A stretch of DNA of 64,000 nt from JAVVEG01 sp041689205 (GTDB taxonomy: Bacteria > Pseudomonadota > Gammaproteobacteria > Pseudomonadales > Pseudohongiellaceae), in NCBI GenBank assembly GCA_041689205.1, contig JBDNGQ010000176.1, forward strand, positions 1 to 64,000, written 5' to 3'. Position 1 is the stretch's first letter, and each line of letters starts with the position of its first letter. Position numbers and translations under genes: made by a program. Under the pieces are notes generated by a model. The model saw only the letters and a list, made by a program, of their open reading frames with translations. It searched no databases and was not told the origin of the DNA. Positions 42,401-50,229 of the stretch are shown here, piece by piece.

Positions 42401-42730
42401 ATGAGTGATGTACTGACCGCTCTGGCGACTGTGCTGGAACAACGCAAGCAGTCCCCTGCCAGCGAGTCTTATGTAGCGAGTCTGCATCAAAAGGGACTTA
42501 ACAAGATTCTGGAGAAGGTCGGCGAGGAAGCCTTTGAAACCATTCTGGCCGCCAAGGATGCTGAAGTATCAGGTAACGCGGATGCGTTGATTCGTGAAAC
42601 CGCGGATTTATGGTTTCACACGCTGGTGATGCTAAGTCATCTTAATCTGCGCCCGGAACAGGTGTTGGACGAACTGCAGAAACGTTTTAATATATCCGGC
42701 CTCACAGAGAAGGCTTCACGATCAGAATAA
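42401..42730 (+). CDS. hisE: Phosphoribosyl-ATP pyrophosphatase HisE
   Basis: Hydrolyses PR-ATP to PR-AMP, the step before HisI. The all-alpha NTP-PPase domain has 109 residues, with LNKILEKVGEEAFETILAAKD near 31-51 carrying the Glu metal ligands, and RETADLWFHTLVMLSHLNL near 67-85 with the ETADLWFH helix. AAGGA precedes the ATG. The gene pair is stand-alone rather than fused. Confidence 0.96.
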   Translation: MSDVLTALATVLEQRKQSPASESYVASLHQKGLNKILEKVGEEAFETILAAKDAEVSGNADALIRETADLWFHTLVMLSHLNLRPEQVLDELQKRFNISGLTEKASRSE

Positions 42731-42793
42731 AAAAGAATTTTTAAACAAGTCAGTAAAAGCATTACTGCATTCAGGCAGTAATCTGGAGGAACT

Positions 42794-43045
42794 ATGGGTT
42801 TTGGCGGAATAGGTATTTGGCAACTGGTTATCATTCTGGTAATCGTCATCATGTTATTTGGCACCAAAAAACTGCGCGGCATGGGTGCGGATCTTGGTGG
42901 AGCCTTAAAAGGCTTTAAGAAGGCCATGAAGGATGATGATGCAAACGGCGATGCAACCGGCGACGCAGATGACAATGTGATCCTCAACCAGAGTGCGGAA
43001 CAGAAGAAGTCTGACGCCGTCAGTAAAAAAGCTGACGATATCTGA
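42794..43045 (+). CDS. tatA: Sec-independent translocase subunit TatA
   Basis: Forms the oligomeric pore element of the twin-arginine export system. It has 83 residues with an N-terminal membrane helix (about 5-22, IGIWQLVIILVIVIMLFG), the FGTKKLRGMGADLGGALKGFKKAM hinge and amphipathic helix, and an acidic Asp-rich tail. A strong GGAGG precedes the ATG. First of tatABC. Confidence 0.97.
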   Translation: MGFGGIGIWQLVIILVIVIMLFGTKKLRGMGADLGGALKGFKKAMKDDDANGDATGDADDNVILNQSAEQKKSDAVSKKADDI

Positions 43046-43109
43046 GCGAAGCATTCCATTGCTGCTCGACTCAATCATATTATACTCACCCTGACCCTGG
43101 ATAAGGCCG

Positions 43110-43727
43110 ATGCCTAATATTGGTTTCTTTGAACTGTTGCTGATCGGCGTCGTTGCGCTGCTGGTGCTGGGGCCGGAGAAGCTGCCTGGTGCCATCAGGA
43201 CGACCAGTTTGTGGGTCGGCAGAGCACGACGCAGTTTTAATAAGGTCAAGTCAGAAATAGAACAGCAGTTGAACGCCGATGAAATCCGACGCCAGTTACA
43301 TAATGAATCCATTCTCGCTGATCTTGATGATGCGAAGAAGCAGGCGAAAGCATTAGCAAATGATGCGAGTAAAGATCTAAAAATTCTTGGCAAAGATGTT
43401 GATAAAGCGATCAAGCAAATAGCTTCTGTCGAAGATGCATTTACTGAATCCCCGGTGAGTAAGGATTTCGCAACTAAAGACGCCTATAGCGAAAATCCTT
43501 CGTTGCTTGATGAAGCACCCGAGGCCCTTAACAGTGACTCGGAGCCTGCTCTCAGGTTGGAACCAACACCTGCGATCGCAGAAAAACCCAAAACTCCGGT
43601 TGAAGATTTTTACAACAATCCTGGTGTGGGTGTTATCGAATTGCGCGACGGCGTTTTCAAACCTGCCGCAAGTGAATCTTCAATTCCTGACGATGATACT
43701 GACAGCAAAGGTGCAGTGAAAAAGTAA
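43110..43727 (+). CDS. tatB: Sec-independent translocase subunit TatB
   Basis: Partner of TatC in recognising twin-arginine signal peptides. It has 205 residues with a membrane helix at about 5-21 (GFFELLLIGVVALLVLGPEKLP) including the conserved Glu and GPEKLP hinge. An amphipathic helix (about 25-70) and a long polar tail rich in Glu, Asp, Pro and Ala follow. Its stop overlaps the tatC start (TAATG), so translation is coupled. Confidence 0.96.
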   Translation: MPNIGFFELLLIGVVALLVLGPEKLPGAIRTTSLWVGRARRSFNKVKSEIEQQLNADEIRRQLHNESILADLDDAKKQAKALANDASKDLKILGKDVDKAIKQIASVEDAFTESPVSKDFATKDAYSENPSLLDEAPEALNSDSEPALRLEPTPAIAEKPKTPVEDFYNNPGVGVIELRDGVFKPAASESSIPDDDTDSKGAVKK

Positions 43728-44497
43728 TGGCAGCAAAAGAGCTCCCTGAAAATCCTGGCGAATTGACTTTGATTGGACATCTCATTGAATTGAGAAACCG
43801 CATCATTAAATCGATCACTGCAATCCTGGTCATCTTTTTATCACTGTTTTACTTCTCCAATGATATTTACACCTTCGTTGCGGCCCCACTGGTTGCTGTG
43901 CTGCCGGAAAACACCGGCATGATTGCAATAGATCCTACTTCACCGTTTTTTGCACCGTTCAAACTTACCTTTTATGTCTCACTGTTTCTGGCCGCTCCTT
44001 ATATTCTTTATCAGCTTTGGTCATTTATCGCACCGGGACTGTATAAAAATGAGAAAAAGATCGCCATTCCCCTGTTCATCTCGAGTGTGCTGCTTTTCTA
44101 TGCTGGCATCGCATTTGCGTATTATGTTTTGTTCAGCATTGTGTTCGCGTTTTTTATCCAGGTAGCTCCCGAAGGTATTGCTGTAGCGCCCGATATCAAT
44201 CGATTTCTAAGTTTTGCATTAACGATATTCTTTGCATTCGGATTTGCGTTTGAAATACCTGTTGCGGTAGTTCTGCTGATCTGGGCAGACATCGTCGAAC
44301 CGGACGATCTGGCCGCCAAGCGCCCTTATTTTGTTGTCGGCTGTTTTGTGGTCGCAATGCTGCTGACACCACCAGATCCATTCACCCAGTCAATGCTGGC
44401 CATCCCGATGTGGATTTTGTTTGAACTGGGGATCTTCCTGGGGCGTTTTATTCGGAAGCGCAAACAGACCGAGGAAGCCAGGGAGGCCAGCGAGTAA
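43727..44497 (+). CDS. tatC: Sec-independent translocase subunit TatC
   Basis: Polytopic receptor for twin-arginine signals. It has 256 residues with six predicted membrane helices. The conserved N-terminal LIGHLIELRNRIIKS near 15-29 binds the signal peptide. SPFFAPFKLTFYVSLFLAAPYILYQLW spans the first periplasmic loop and helix 2, FAFGFAFEIPV carries the buried Glu, and LTPPDPFTQSMLAIPMW lies near the end. Overlaps tatB by one base. Confidence 0.98.
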   Translation: MAAKELPENPGELTLIGHLIELRNRIIKSITAILVIFLSLFYFSNDIYTFVAAPLVAVLPENTGMIAIDPTSPFFAPFKLTFYVSLFLAAPYILYQLWSFIAPGLYKNEKKIAIPLFISSVLLFYAGIAFAYYVLFSIVFAFFIQVAPEGIAVAPDINRFLSFALTIFFAFGFAFEIPVAVVLLIWADIVEPDDLAAKRPYFVVGCFVVAMLLTPPDPFTQSMLAIPMWILFELGIFLGRFIRKRKQTEEAREASE

Positions 44498-44498
44498 A

Positions 44499-44936
44499 AT
44501 GATTGCCTTACTGCAACGGGTCACCCATGCCACTGTGCGGATTAATGGTGAGACACATGGCAGCATTGGCCGCGGCCTGTTGGTATTTCTCGGCATAGAG
44601 AAGGCCGATGCCAGCGACAAAGGCGAACGATTGTTGAGGAAAGTGCTCGACTACCGGCTATTCCCGGATGCACAGCAGCGAATGAATCTGAGCCTGCGCG
44701 ATATCGATGGAGAATTGTTGCTGATCTCGCAGTTTACGCTGGCTGCCGATACACAGAGCGGATTGCGTCCGAGTTTTTCAGTGGCAATGCCACCCGTTGA
44801 CGCTGAGATTTTGTATGATGCTTTAGTTGATTATGTTCGGCAGCAACACAGTCGAATTGCTACCGGACAGTTTGGCGCGGATATGAAAGTGAGTCTGGAA
44901 AACGATGGACCGGTGACTTTCTTATTACGATCTTAA
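44499..44936 (+). CDS. dtd: D-aminoacyl-tRNA deacylase Dtd
   Basis: Removes D-amino acids (and Gly mischarged on Ala-tRNA) from tRNAs. It has 145 residues from the ATG at 44499, one base after the tatC stop. MIALLQRVTHATV is the usual start. The catalytic pocket motifs are LLISQFTLAADTQSG near 77-91, with SQxT, and the cross-subunit Gly-Pro motif PFGAD/NDGPVTF at the end (NDGPVTFLL). The frame is open upstream inside tatC, which is not the real start. Confidence 0.96.
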   Translation: MIALLQRVTHATVRINGETHGSIGRGLLVFLGIEKADASDKGERLLRKVLDYRLFPDAQQRMNLSLRDIDGELLLISQFTLAADTQSGLRPSFSVAMPPVDAEILYDALVDYVRQQHSRIATGQFGADMKVSLENDGPVTFLLRS

Positions 44937-44963
44937 CGTCACGATGTCAACGTCACGGTCAAA

Positions 44964-44982
44964 GCCGGCTCAGGCAGCCGGC
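44964..44982. terminator. Hairpin between convergent dtd and typA
   Basis: GCCGGCT (44964-44970), CAGGC loop, AGCCGGC (44976-44982). A strong stem with only short T's on either side; its position between convergent genes supports a shared terminator. A 9-bp direct repeat (AACGTCACG) precedes it. Confidence 0.45.
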
Positions 44983-44997
44983 AGATCACAACAGAAA

Positions 44998-46818
44998 TTA
45001 TCGAATACCACCACGACTGGCGCGCTTGCGCTCATTTTCAGTCAGATGTTTCTTACGCAGACGGATGTGATTAGGCGTAATTTCTACCAGCTCATCATCA
45101 GAAATAAATTCCATCGCCTGCTCAAGCGTATGTTTCACCGGTGTCGTCAAGGTAATAGCTTCGTCAGTACCTGAAGCACGGACGTTGGTCAACTGCTTGC
45201 CTTTGGTCGGATTAACCACCAGATCGTTATCACGGCTATGCAGGCCAACAATCATGCCCTCATAAACTTCAACGTTCGGGTCGATAAACAGACGGCCGCG
45301 CTCCTGCAGGAAAAACAGCCCGTAACCGAGCGCCTTACCCTTGACCATGGACACCAGCACGCCGTTCTTACGCGAGCCGATATCGCCAGGCTTTACTGCT
45401 CCATAATGATCGAACACATGGTTCATCATCCCGGAGCCCGAGGTCATGCTCAGGAACTGCGACCGGAATCCGATCAGACCCCGGGTGGGGACGACAAACT
45501 TAAGGCGCACGCGCCCTTTGCCGTCCAGTTGCATGTCCTGCATTTCTGCTTTGCGGAAACCAAGCTCTTCAATGACTGAGCCCTGATGTTGTTCATCGCA
45601 GTCAATCACTAATGCTTCGTAGGGTTCCTGAATCTGGCCGTTGATTTCTTGCATGATCACTTCAGGACGCGATACTGCTAACTCAAATCCTTCGCGTCGC
45701 ATGGTTTCGATCAGTACCGACAAATGCAGTTCTCCGCGGCCGGAAACTTTATATTTATCAGGAGTTTCACCTGGCTCTACACGCAGCGCCACGTTATAAA
45801 TAAGTTCGCGTTCCAGGCGTTCTTTAATATTTCGGGTGGTAACAAACTTGCCATCCTGGCCGGCAAAAGGCGAGTCGTTTACCTGGAAGGTCATGCTGAT
45901 GGTGGGCTTGTCCACCGTCAACGGGGGCATCGCTACCACATGGTCCGGATCGCACAGGGTATCCGAGATGTTCAACTTATCGATGCCGGTTATACAGACG
46001 ATTTCGCCGGCATTAGCAGATTCCACGTCAACCCGTTCCAGACCGAGATGGCTTTTAACCTGCAGTATTTTACCCTTGCGCTGCTTGCCTTCGCGGTCGA
46101 CGATGACTACTGGCATATTCACTTTAGCAACGCCACCAGTAATCCGGCCTACACCGATTACGCCCACATAACTGCTGTAATCCAGTGCACTGATCTGCAT
46201 CTGAAAAGGAGCATCTGCGTTAACCGGAGGTGGTGGCACATGATCTATGACGGTCTGGAACAGGGGCGCCATGTCATTGGCCAATTGATCCGCCTCAAGA
46301 CCTGCTACACCGTTCAGTGCAGAAGCATAGATAACCGGAAAATCCAGTTGCTCCTCGGTTGCACCCAGACGATCAAACAAATCGAATACTTCGCTTAATA
46401 CCCAGTCCGGGCGCGCGCCGTCACGATCCACTTTATTGATGACAACAATCGGCCTGAGGCCCTGATCGAAAGCTTTCTGAGTCACAAAGCGAGTCTGTGG
46501 CATCGGGCCATCGACAGCATCAACAAGCAACAGAACGCTGTCTACCATCGACATGACACGCTCAACCTCACCACCAAAATCAGCATGGCCGGGGGTGTCT
46601 ACGATATTGATATGGTAGCCCTGCCAGTTAATCGCAGTGTTTTTGGCAAGAATAGTTATACCCCGTTCGCGCTCCTGGTCATTGGAATCCATCACACGTT
46701 CAACGGCTTTGCCGCGACCTTCCAACGTGCCGGATTGCTGCAGGAGTTTGTCTACCAATGTGGTTTTACCGTGGTCAACGTGGGCGATAATAGCGATATT
46801 ACGAATTTTCTCGATCAC
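44998..46818 (-). CDS. typA: Ribosome-associated translational GTPase TypA/BipA
   Basis: EF-G-like GTPase that assists 50S assembly, especially at low temperature and under stress. It has 606 residues. G1 AHVDHGKTTLVDKLL lies near 12-26, switch II DTPGHADFGGEVERV near 74-88, G4 NKVD near 128, and G5 YASALNG near 163. Domain II, III and the BipA-specific C-terminal domain (about 395-600) follow, with the RGLIGFRSQFL loop. Monocistronic, with a plausible promoter about 85 bp upstream. Confidence 0.98.
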   Translation of the reverse strand: MIEKIRNIAIIAHVDHGKTTLVDKLLQQSGTLEGRGKAVERVMDSNDQERERGITILAKNTAINWQGYHINIVDTPGHADFGGEVERVMSMVDSVLLLVDAVDGPMPQTRFVTQKAFDQGLRPIVVINKVDRDGARPDWVLSEVFDLFDRLGATEEQLDFPVIYASALNGVAGLEADQLANDMAPLFQTVIDHVPPPPVNADAPFQMQISALDYSSYVGVIGVGRITGGVAKVNMPVVIVDREGKQRKGKILQVKSHLGLERVDVESANAGEIVCITGIDKLNISDTLCDPDHVVAMPPLTVDKPTISMTFQVNDSPFAGQDGKFVTTRNIKERLERELIYNVALRVEPGETPDKYKVSGRGELHLSVLIETMRREGFELAVSRPEVIMQEINGQIQEPYEALVIDCDEQHQGSVIEELGFRKAEMQDMQLDGKGRVRLKFVVPTRGLIGFRSQFLSMTSGSGMMNHVFDHYGAVKPGDIGSRKNGVLVSMVKGKALGYGLFFLQERGRLFIDPNVEVYEGMIVGLHSRDNDLVVNPTKGKQLTNVRASGTDEAITLTTPVKHTLEQAMEFISDDELVEITPNHIRLRKKHLTENERKRASRGGIR

Positions 46819-46902
46819 GAACTGGATACCTGTTTATGGAGTACTTGCGAATTTACGTTAGGTGAGCTGCTTGATTGCATGGTGATGGCAAAAAGGGGCT
46901 GG

Positions 46903-46930
46903 AGTATACACCAGGAAACGCATAGTACAA
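46903..46930 (-). promoter_or_regulatory. Putative typA promoter
   Basis: On the minus strand TTGTAC (46925-46930), 16 bp and TATACT (46903-46908), about 85 bp before the typA start. The -10 is good, the -35 moderate. Confidence 0.4.
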
Positions 46931-47010
46931 AGGCCAGGAACAGGTATTGTACAAAAAGCTCGAGACGCAGCAGGTTGAATATCAGCCTGTGCGCCTTAAG
47001 CTTAATGGTC

Positions 47011-47310
47011 TTACTCTCGCCGTGCTGCCAGCGAAATAAACAGTCCGACGATAAATATAAGACCTAATGTCCCTAATGTTACCGTCACCGGTTTTTCCTT
47101 CGCGAACTCACGGACCTCCCCGCTGAACTCTTCTATCTTCGCCTTGCCTTTGCCGTATCGTTCAACTGCCTCATACTTAATATCCAAACCGGCGTCTTCA
47201 GCTGCGCTAGTGAAGTGTTCTTTCGCGACCAAAAGTTTATCCAAAGCTGACATAACAGCAGACTTGCTGGCATCCAGCTCTTTGCTATGGTGTTTCTGAT
47301 TAAGATTCAT
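47011..47310 (-). CDS. ElaB/YqjD-type (DUF883-like) membrane-anchored protein
   Basis: Protein of 99 residues from the ATG at 47310, which has AGGAG at an ideal distance; the frame opens 9 codons earlier. A soluble helical N-terminal part (about 1-70) is followed by one C-terminal membrane helix (VTLGTLGLIFIVGLFISLAA) and a basic end. This is the plan of the ElaB/YqjD family, which tethers ribosomes or protects membranes in stationary phase in E. coli. Assignment is by architecture more than by sharp motifs. First of three adjacent small genes likely used under stress. Confidence 0.65.
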   Translation of the reverse strand: MNLNQKHHSKELDASKSAVMSALDKLLVAKEHFTSAAEDAGLDIKYEAVERYGKGKAKIEEFSGEVREFAKEKPVTVTLGTLGLIFIVGLFISLAARRE

Positions 47311-47333
47311 AAGTTTCTCCTCGCTTTGTTTCC

Positions 47334-47606
47334 TCACTGCGGAGGTAAAGTCTGCTGTGGGTACGCACCAGGTGAAGGTTGCGTAGATTGTTGCGCTGGT
47401 TGCACCGGTTGTTGCGATGCAGGTTGGCTCTGCTGCTGGGTAGTCGGAGCTCGCTGTGTTTGAGCTCCTGGCGCGCCAGACTGCGTCCTGTCCATGGTAT
47501 CCATGCGAGGATCAGTGACCTCGCGGCCAAACTCTTCATCGGGCCCCTGGTTGCAGGCGGTAAGTGTCATTGCTCCAACTAGAACTAACAGGTAGCTGTA
47601 TTTCAT
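47334..47606 (-). CDS. Small Pro/Gln-rich lipoprotein (unrecognised)
   Basis: Predicted lipoprotein of 90 residues from ATG at 47606. The signal peptide ends in the lipobox LTAC (Cys near 18). The mature part begins acidic and then is dominated by Gln, Pro, Ser and Ala (about 45-90). I recognise no family. The low-complexity tail resembles a periplasmic spacer that could span toward peptidoglycan. AGAGGA lies upstream of the ATG. It sits between the DUF883-like and DUF1328 genes on the same strand. Confidence 0.6.
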   Translation of the reverse strand: MKYSYLLVLVGAMTLTACNQGPDEEFGREVTDPRMDTMDRTQSGAPGAQTQRAPTTQQQSQPASQQPVQPAQQSTQPSPGAYPQQTLPPQ

Positions 47607-47665
47607 AGCATTATCCTCTTTGTTACAGGTGATGGATCGAAAAAATTGTATCACTGAGCTTTGAG

Positions 47666-47836
47666 CTAAACCGGCTGACCACTGAAGACTCTCATCAGCA
47701 TTGCTGCGAGGAACAACACCAGGAATATCACGAACAGAATTTTTGCGATCCCGCCGGCGGCACCTGCTATCCCACTGAATCCCAGAAGCCCGGCGATAAT
47801 TGCGATTACAAAAAATATCAGAGACCAACTCAACAT
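47666..47836 (-). CDS. DUF1328 small membrane protein (YtjA family)
   Basis: Tiny inner-membrane protein of 56 residues with two hydrophobic helices separated by a Gly/Ala turn (FSGIAGAAGGIAKILF), the DUF1328 pattern. The start MLSWSLIFFVIAIIAGLLGF is typical. The strong AGGAGG before the ATG fixes the start at 47836. Function unknown; homologues are often induced by osmotic or envelope stress. Upstream (47837-48240) I see no convincing gene. Confidence 0.85.
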   Translation of the reverse strand: MLSWSLIFFVIAIIAGLLGFSGIAGAAGGIAKILFVIFLVLFLAAMLMRVFSGQPV

Positions 47837-48145
47837 TAGCTTTCCTCCTGACTCTGGTGTTTCTGATTCCTCTTTAGCACAATTTGCTCTTGCATAAGAG
47901 GCATTGCAACGCCTGTGCCACATTGAAAAATCATTTAAATTCAATTGCTTAAGTAAATTTTTTCAAAAATATCCACCATAAAGTGTTGGGCAAGCACAAC
48001 AGTATGGATTGCCTGGTTATAAGTCATTGTTTCAGAGAGGCTTGTTTGTTGGGTAAACCCAACAGCAGGGATTAATGGCTTGATTCGGTTTGTATTCCGC
48101 TTGCTTTTATCCAGAGGAACAATCGCACAACTAACAGCATGAGCT

Positions 48146-48181
48146 AGCAAAAACAGTAAAAACAGTAAAAACAGTAAAAAC
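48146..48181. repeat. 9-bp tandem repeat (four units) in the DUF1328-glnA gap
   Basis: Units AGTAAAAAC are repeated four times (the first with one change) at 48146-48181, directly upstream of the NtrC-type sites. The 89-codon minus-strand frame over it (47941-48210) reads as a hydrophobic FLL repeat and is probably not a gene. The rest of 47837-48145 shows nothing I can support. Confidence 0.8.
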
Positions 48182-48227
48182 GCACCATTATGACGCATTG
48201 AAAATGTCATCGCACAATAACGGTGCG
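48182..48227 (+). promoter_or_regulatory. NtrC-type binding sites upstream of glnA
   Basis: GCAC-7 bp-GTGC is found at 48212-48226, within a longer dyad CGCAC/GTGCG. A weaker copy, GCAC-7 bp-ACGC, lies at 48182-48196. Spacing and half-sites fit the NtrC enhancer consensus. They lie about 85-120 bp upstream of the predicted sigma-54 start. Confidence 0.6.
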
Positions 48228-48287
48228 TAAGTTAAGAAAAATCAGATCAAAACCCGGATAATATAAGGCTTTCAAGTTTTTTCTTAA

Positions 48288-48303
48288 TGGCATATATTTT
48301 GCT
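48288..48303 (+). promoter_or_regulatory. Sigma-54 promoter of glnA
   Basis: TGGCAT (48288-48293), 5 bp, TTGCT (48299-48303): the -24 GG and -12 GC have exact RpoN spacing. The transcript would start near 48314, leaving a leader of about 195 nt before glnA. Together with the upstream NtrC sites this is a nitrogen-regulated promoter. Confidence 0.7.
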
Positions 48304-48509
48304 CCTCTTTGTGCAGGCAAGACCGACTTGCGGTATTAACGAGCATTGATGGTTTGAATTACAGTGCCAGCAGGATCGCTTGTTGAGTGCAGAGATCTGC
48401 ATCAGCTGACAATAATCAACTTTTTACCAGGTGAATTCCGGATTGGCTGGAGCTCCCCTTTAACCTGTGGCCGTCATGGTCACATTCTCGATCACACGGA
48501 GGATCAGGA

Positions 48510-49919
48510 ATGTCTGCAAAGACTTTAAAGCTAATAAAAGATAACGATGTAAAGTGGGTTGACCTCCGTTTTACGGATACCAGGGGCAAACAGCAGCACG
48601 TCACATTCCCAGCCGCCGTTGTTAACGAATCCTTCATGGAAGGCGTCATGTTCGATGGGTCATCAGTTGCCGGCTGGAAAGGCATCAATGAATCCGACAT
48701 GATTCTTGCTCCCGATGACAGCACTGCAGTCCTTGACCCGTTTACCGATGAGCCACAGATCAACATAACTTGTGACATCATTGAGCCGCGCACTATGCAA
48801 GGCTACAACCGGGATCCACGTTCGGTAGCACGCCGCGCTGAAGAATATTTGAAATCTACTGGTATCGGCGACAAGGCTTACTTTGGACCAGAGCCGGAGT
48901 TTTTCATATTCGATGAAATGAAATGGAAAACTGAAATGCATCAGTCCTTCTTTAAGATCGGCTCAGATGAAGCGGCCTGGTCTACTGATGCTGACATCGA
49001 CGGCGGCAACAAAGGTCATCGTCCAAAAGTCAAAGGCGGCTACTTCCCAGTGCCACCGGTAGATTCTTTGCATGATCTGCGTGGCGCTATGTGTGACACC
49101 ATGACGTCTATGGGCCTGACCATCGAACTGCACCACCACGAAGTAGGCAATGCCGGTCAGTGCGAAATTGGCACCCGCTTTAACACTCTGGTCGCTAAAG
49201 CCGACGAAACACAGACTCTGAAGTACTGCATCCATAACACCGCAGATGCGTTCGGTAAAACCGCGACATTTATGCCTAAGCCACTGGTTGGTGATAATGG
49301 CAGCGGCATGCACGTGCACATGTCTGTATTCAAAGATGGCACCAATACCTTCGCAGGCGACGGTTATGCCGGACTGTCAGACACCGCACTGTTCTACATT
49401 GGTGGCATCATTAAACACGCCAAAGCTTTGAATGCGTTTGGTAATGCGTCCACCAACTCTTACAAGCGTCTGGTGAAAGGCTTTGAAGCGCCGACATTGC
49501 TCGCGTACTCATCGCGCAACCGCTCAGCATCAATCCGCATCCCTTACATCCTTGGGGGCAACCCTAAAGGTGTTCGCATCGAAGTTCGCTTCGGTGATTG
49601 CACCGCTAACCCTTACTTGTACTTTGCTGCGCTGTTGATGGCTGGTCTGGACGGCATCAAGAACAAGATTCACCCTGGCGAGGCCGCCAGTAAAGATCTG
49701 TACGACCTGGAGCCGGAAGAAGAGGCGCTGATCCCCAAAGTCTGTTACTCGCTTGACGAGGCATTGGCGGAACTGGATGCAGACCGTGGATTCCTGCGCG
49801 AAGGCGGCGTGTTCTGTGACGATCTGATTGATGCTTACATTGAACTGAAACAGGCTGATTGTACCCGCCTGAATATGTCACCTCACCCGGTTGAGTTTGA
49901 TATGTACTATAGCGTTTAA
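48510..49919 (+). CDS. glnA: Glutamine synthetase type I GlnA
   Basis: Assimilates ammonium into glutamine; forms a dodecamer in the cytoplasm. It has 469 residues. Signature FDGSSVAGWKGINESDM lies near 49-65, and the metal/ammonium motif GPEPEFFIFDEM near 128-139. HHHEVGNAGQCEIG lies near 208-221, the ATP loop near 260-275 includes MPKPLVGDNGSGMHVHMS, and NRSASIRIP lies near 340-350. The adenylylation Tyr is in DLYDLEPEE near 397-405, so activity is probably controlled by GlnE. GGAGG before the ATG. Expressed from the sigma-54 promoter upstream and followed by glnL-glnG. Confidence 0.98.
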   Translation: MSAKTLKLIKDNDVKWVDLRFTDTRGKQQHVTFPAAVVNESFMEGVMFDGSSVAGWKGINESDMILAPDDSTAVLDPFTDEPQINITCDIIEPRTMQGYNRDPRSVARRAEEYLKSTGIGDKAYFGPEPEFFIFDEMKWKTEMHQSFFKIGSDEAAWSTDADIDGGNKGHRPKVKGGYFPVPPVDSLHDLRGAMCDTMTSMGLTIELHHHEVGNAGQCEIGTRFNTLVAKADETQTLKYCIHNTADAFGKTATFMPKPLVGDNGSGMHVHMSVFKDGTNTFAGDGYAGLSDTALFYIGGIIKHAKALNAFGNASTNSYKRLVKGFEAPTLLAYSSRNRSASIRIPYILGGNPKGVRIEVRFGDCTANPYLYFAALLMAGLDGIKNKIHPGEAASKDLYDLEPEEEALIPKVCYSLDEALAELDADRGFLREGGVFCDDLIDAYIELKQADCTRLNMSPHPVEFDMYYSV

Positions 49920-49956
49920 AACAGCGTAACACTGCTGCACAAGCAGCTGCAAAAAG

Positions 49957-49983
49957 AGCCCGGCATCCGTCGGGCTTTTTTTT
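49957..49983 (+). terminator. Intrinsic terminator after glnA
   Basis: AGCCCG (49957-49962) pairs with CGGGCT (49971-49976), followed by a T8 tract. It lies about 40 bp after the glnA stop and separates glnA from glnLG. Confidence 0.9.
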
Positions 49984-50025
49984 GCCTGGGATTTTCTGCC
50001 CTGTTTCCGCTCATGGATTGTGCGA

Positions 50026-50042
50026 TGCACCAAATAAGCGCA
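50026..50042 (+). promoter_or_regulatory. Possible NtrC half-site pair upstream of glnL
   Basis: TGCACC-N5-AGCGCA resembles an NtrC site with one weak half. It lies about 190 bp before glnL in the 310-bp gap after glnA. Apart from the terminator nothing else is clear here. It could mediate autoregulation of glnLG. Confidence 0.3.
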
Positions 50043-50229
50043 TAGTGAATCTGACCTGATCTCTGTTACAGAGCAGGCCACACCACCAAACTGTTAAAAA
50101 GGCTGCTGATTTGCAGGATGCTTTCAAATTAGCCGTAGTATGGATAACTGGTTTAGTTATTGCATAGCTCTGCATGCCAATAGAACATCTCTGCGGGAAT
50201 GTGGAGATAGCCATATAGAGTAAACGCCT

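Noticed and set aside
45724..46398. 224-codon plus-strand frame over typA
   Set aside because: It lies wholly antisense to the conserved typA reading frame and has no ribosome site or family pattern.
47941..48210. 89-codon frame on the minus strand upstream of DUF1328
   Set aside because: Its hydrophobic FLL run is simply the translation of the 9-bp AGTAAAAAC repeat, the remainder has no family signature, and there is no ribosome site.
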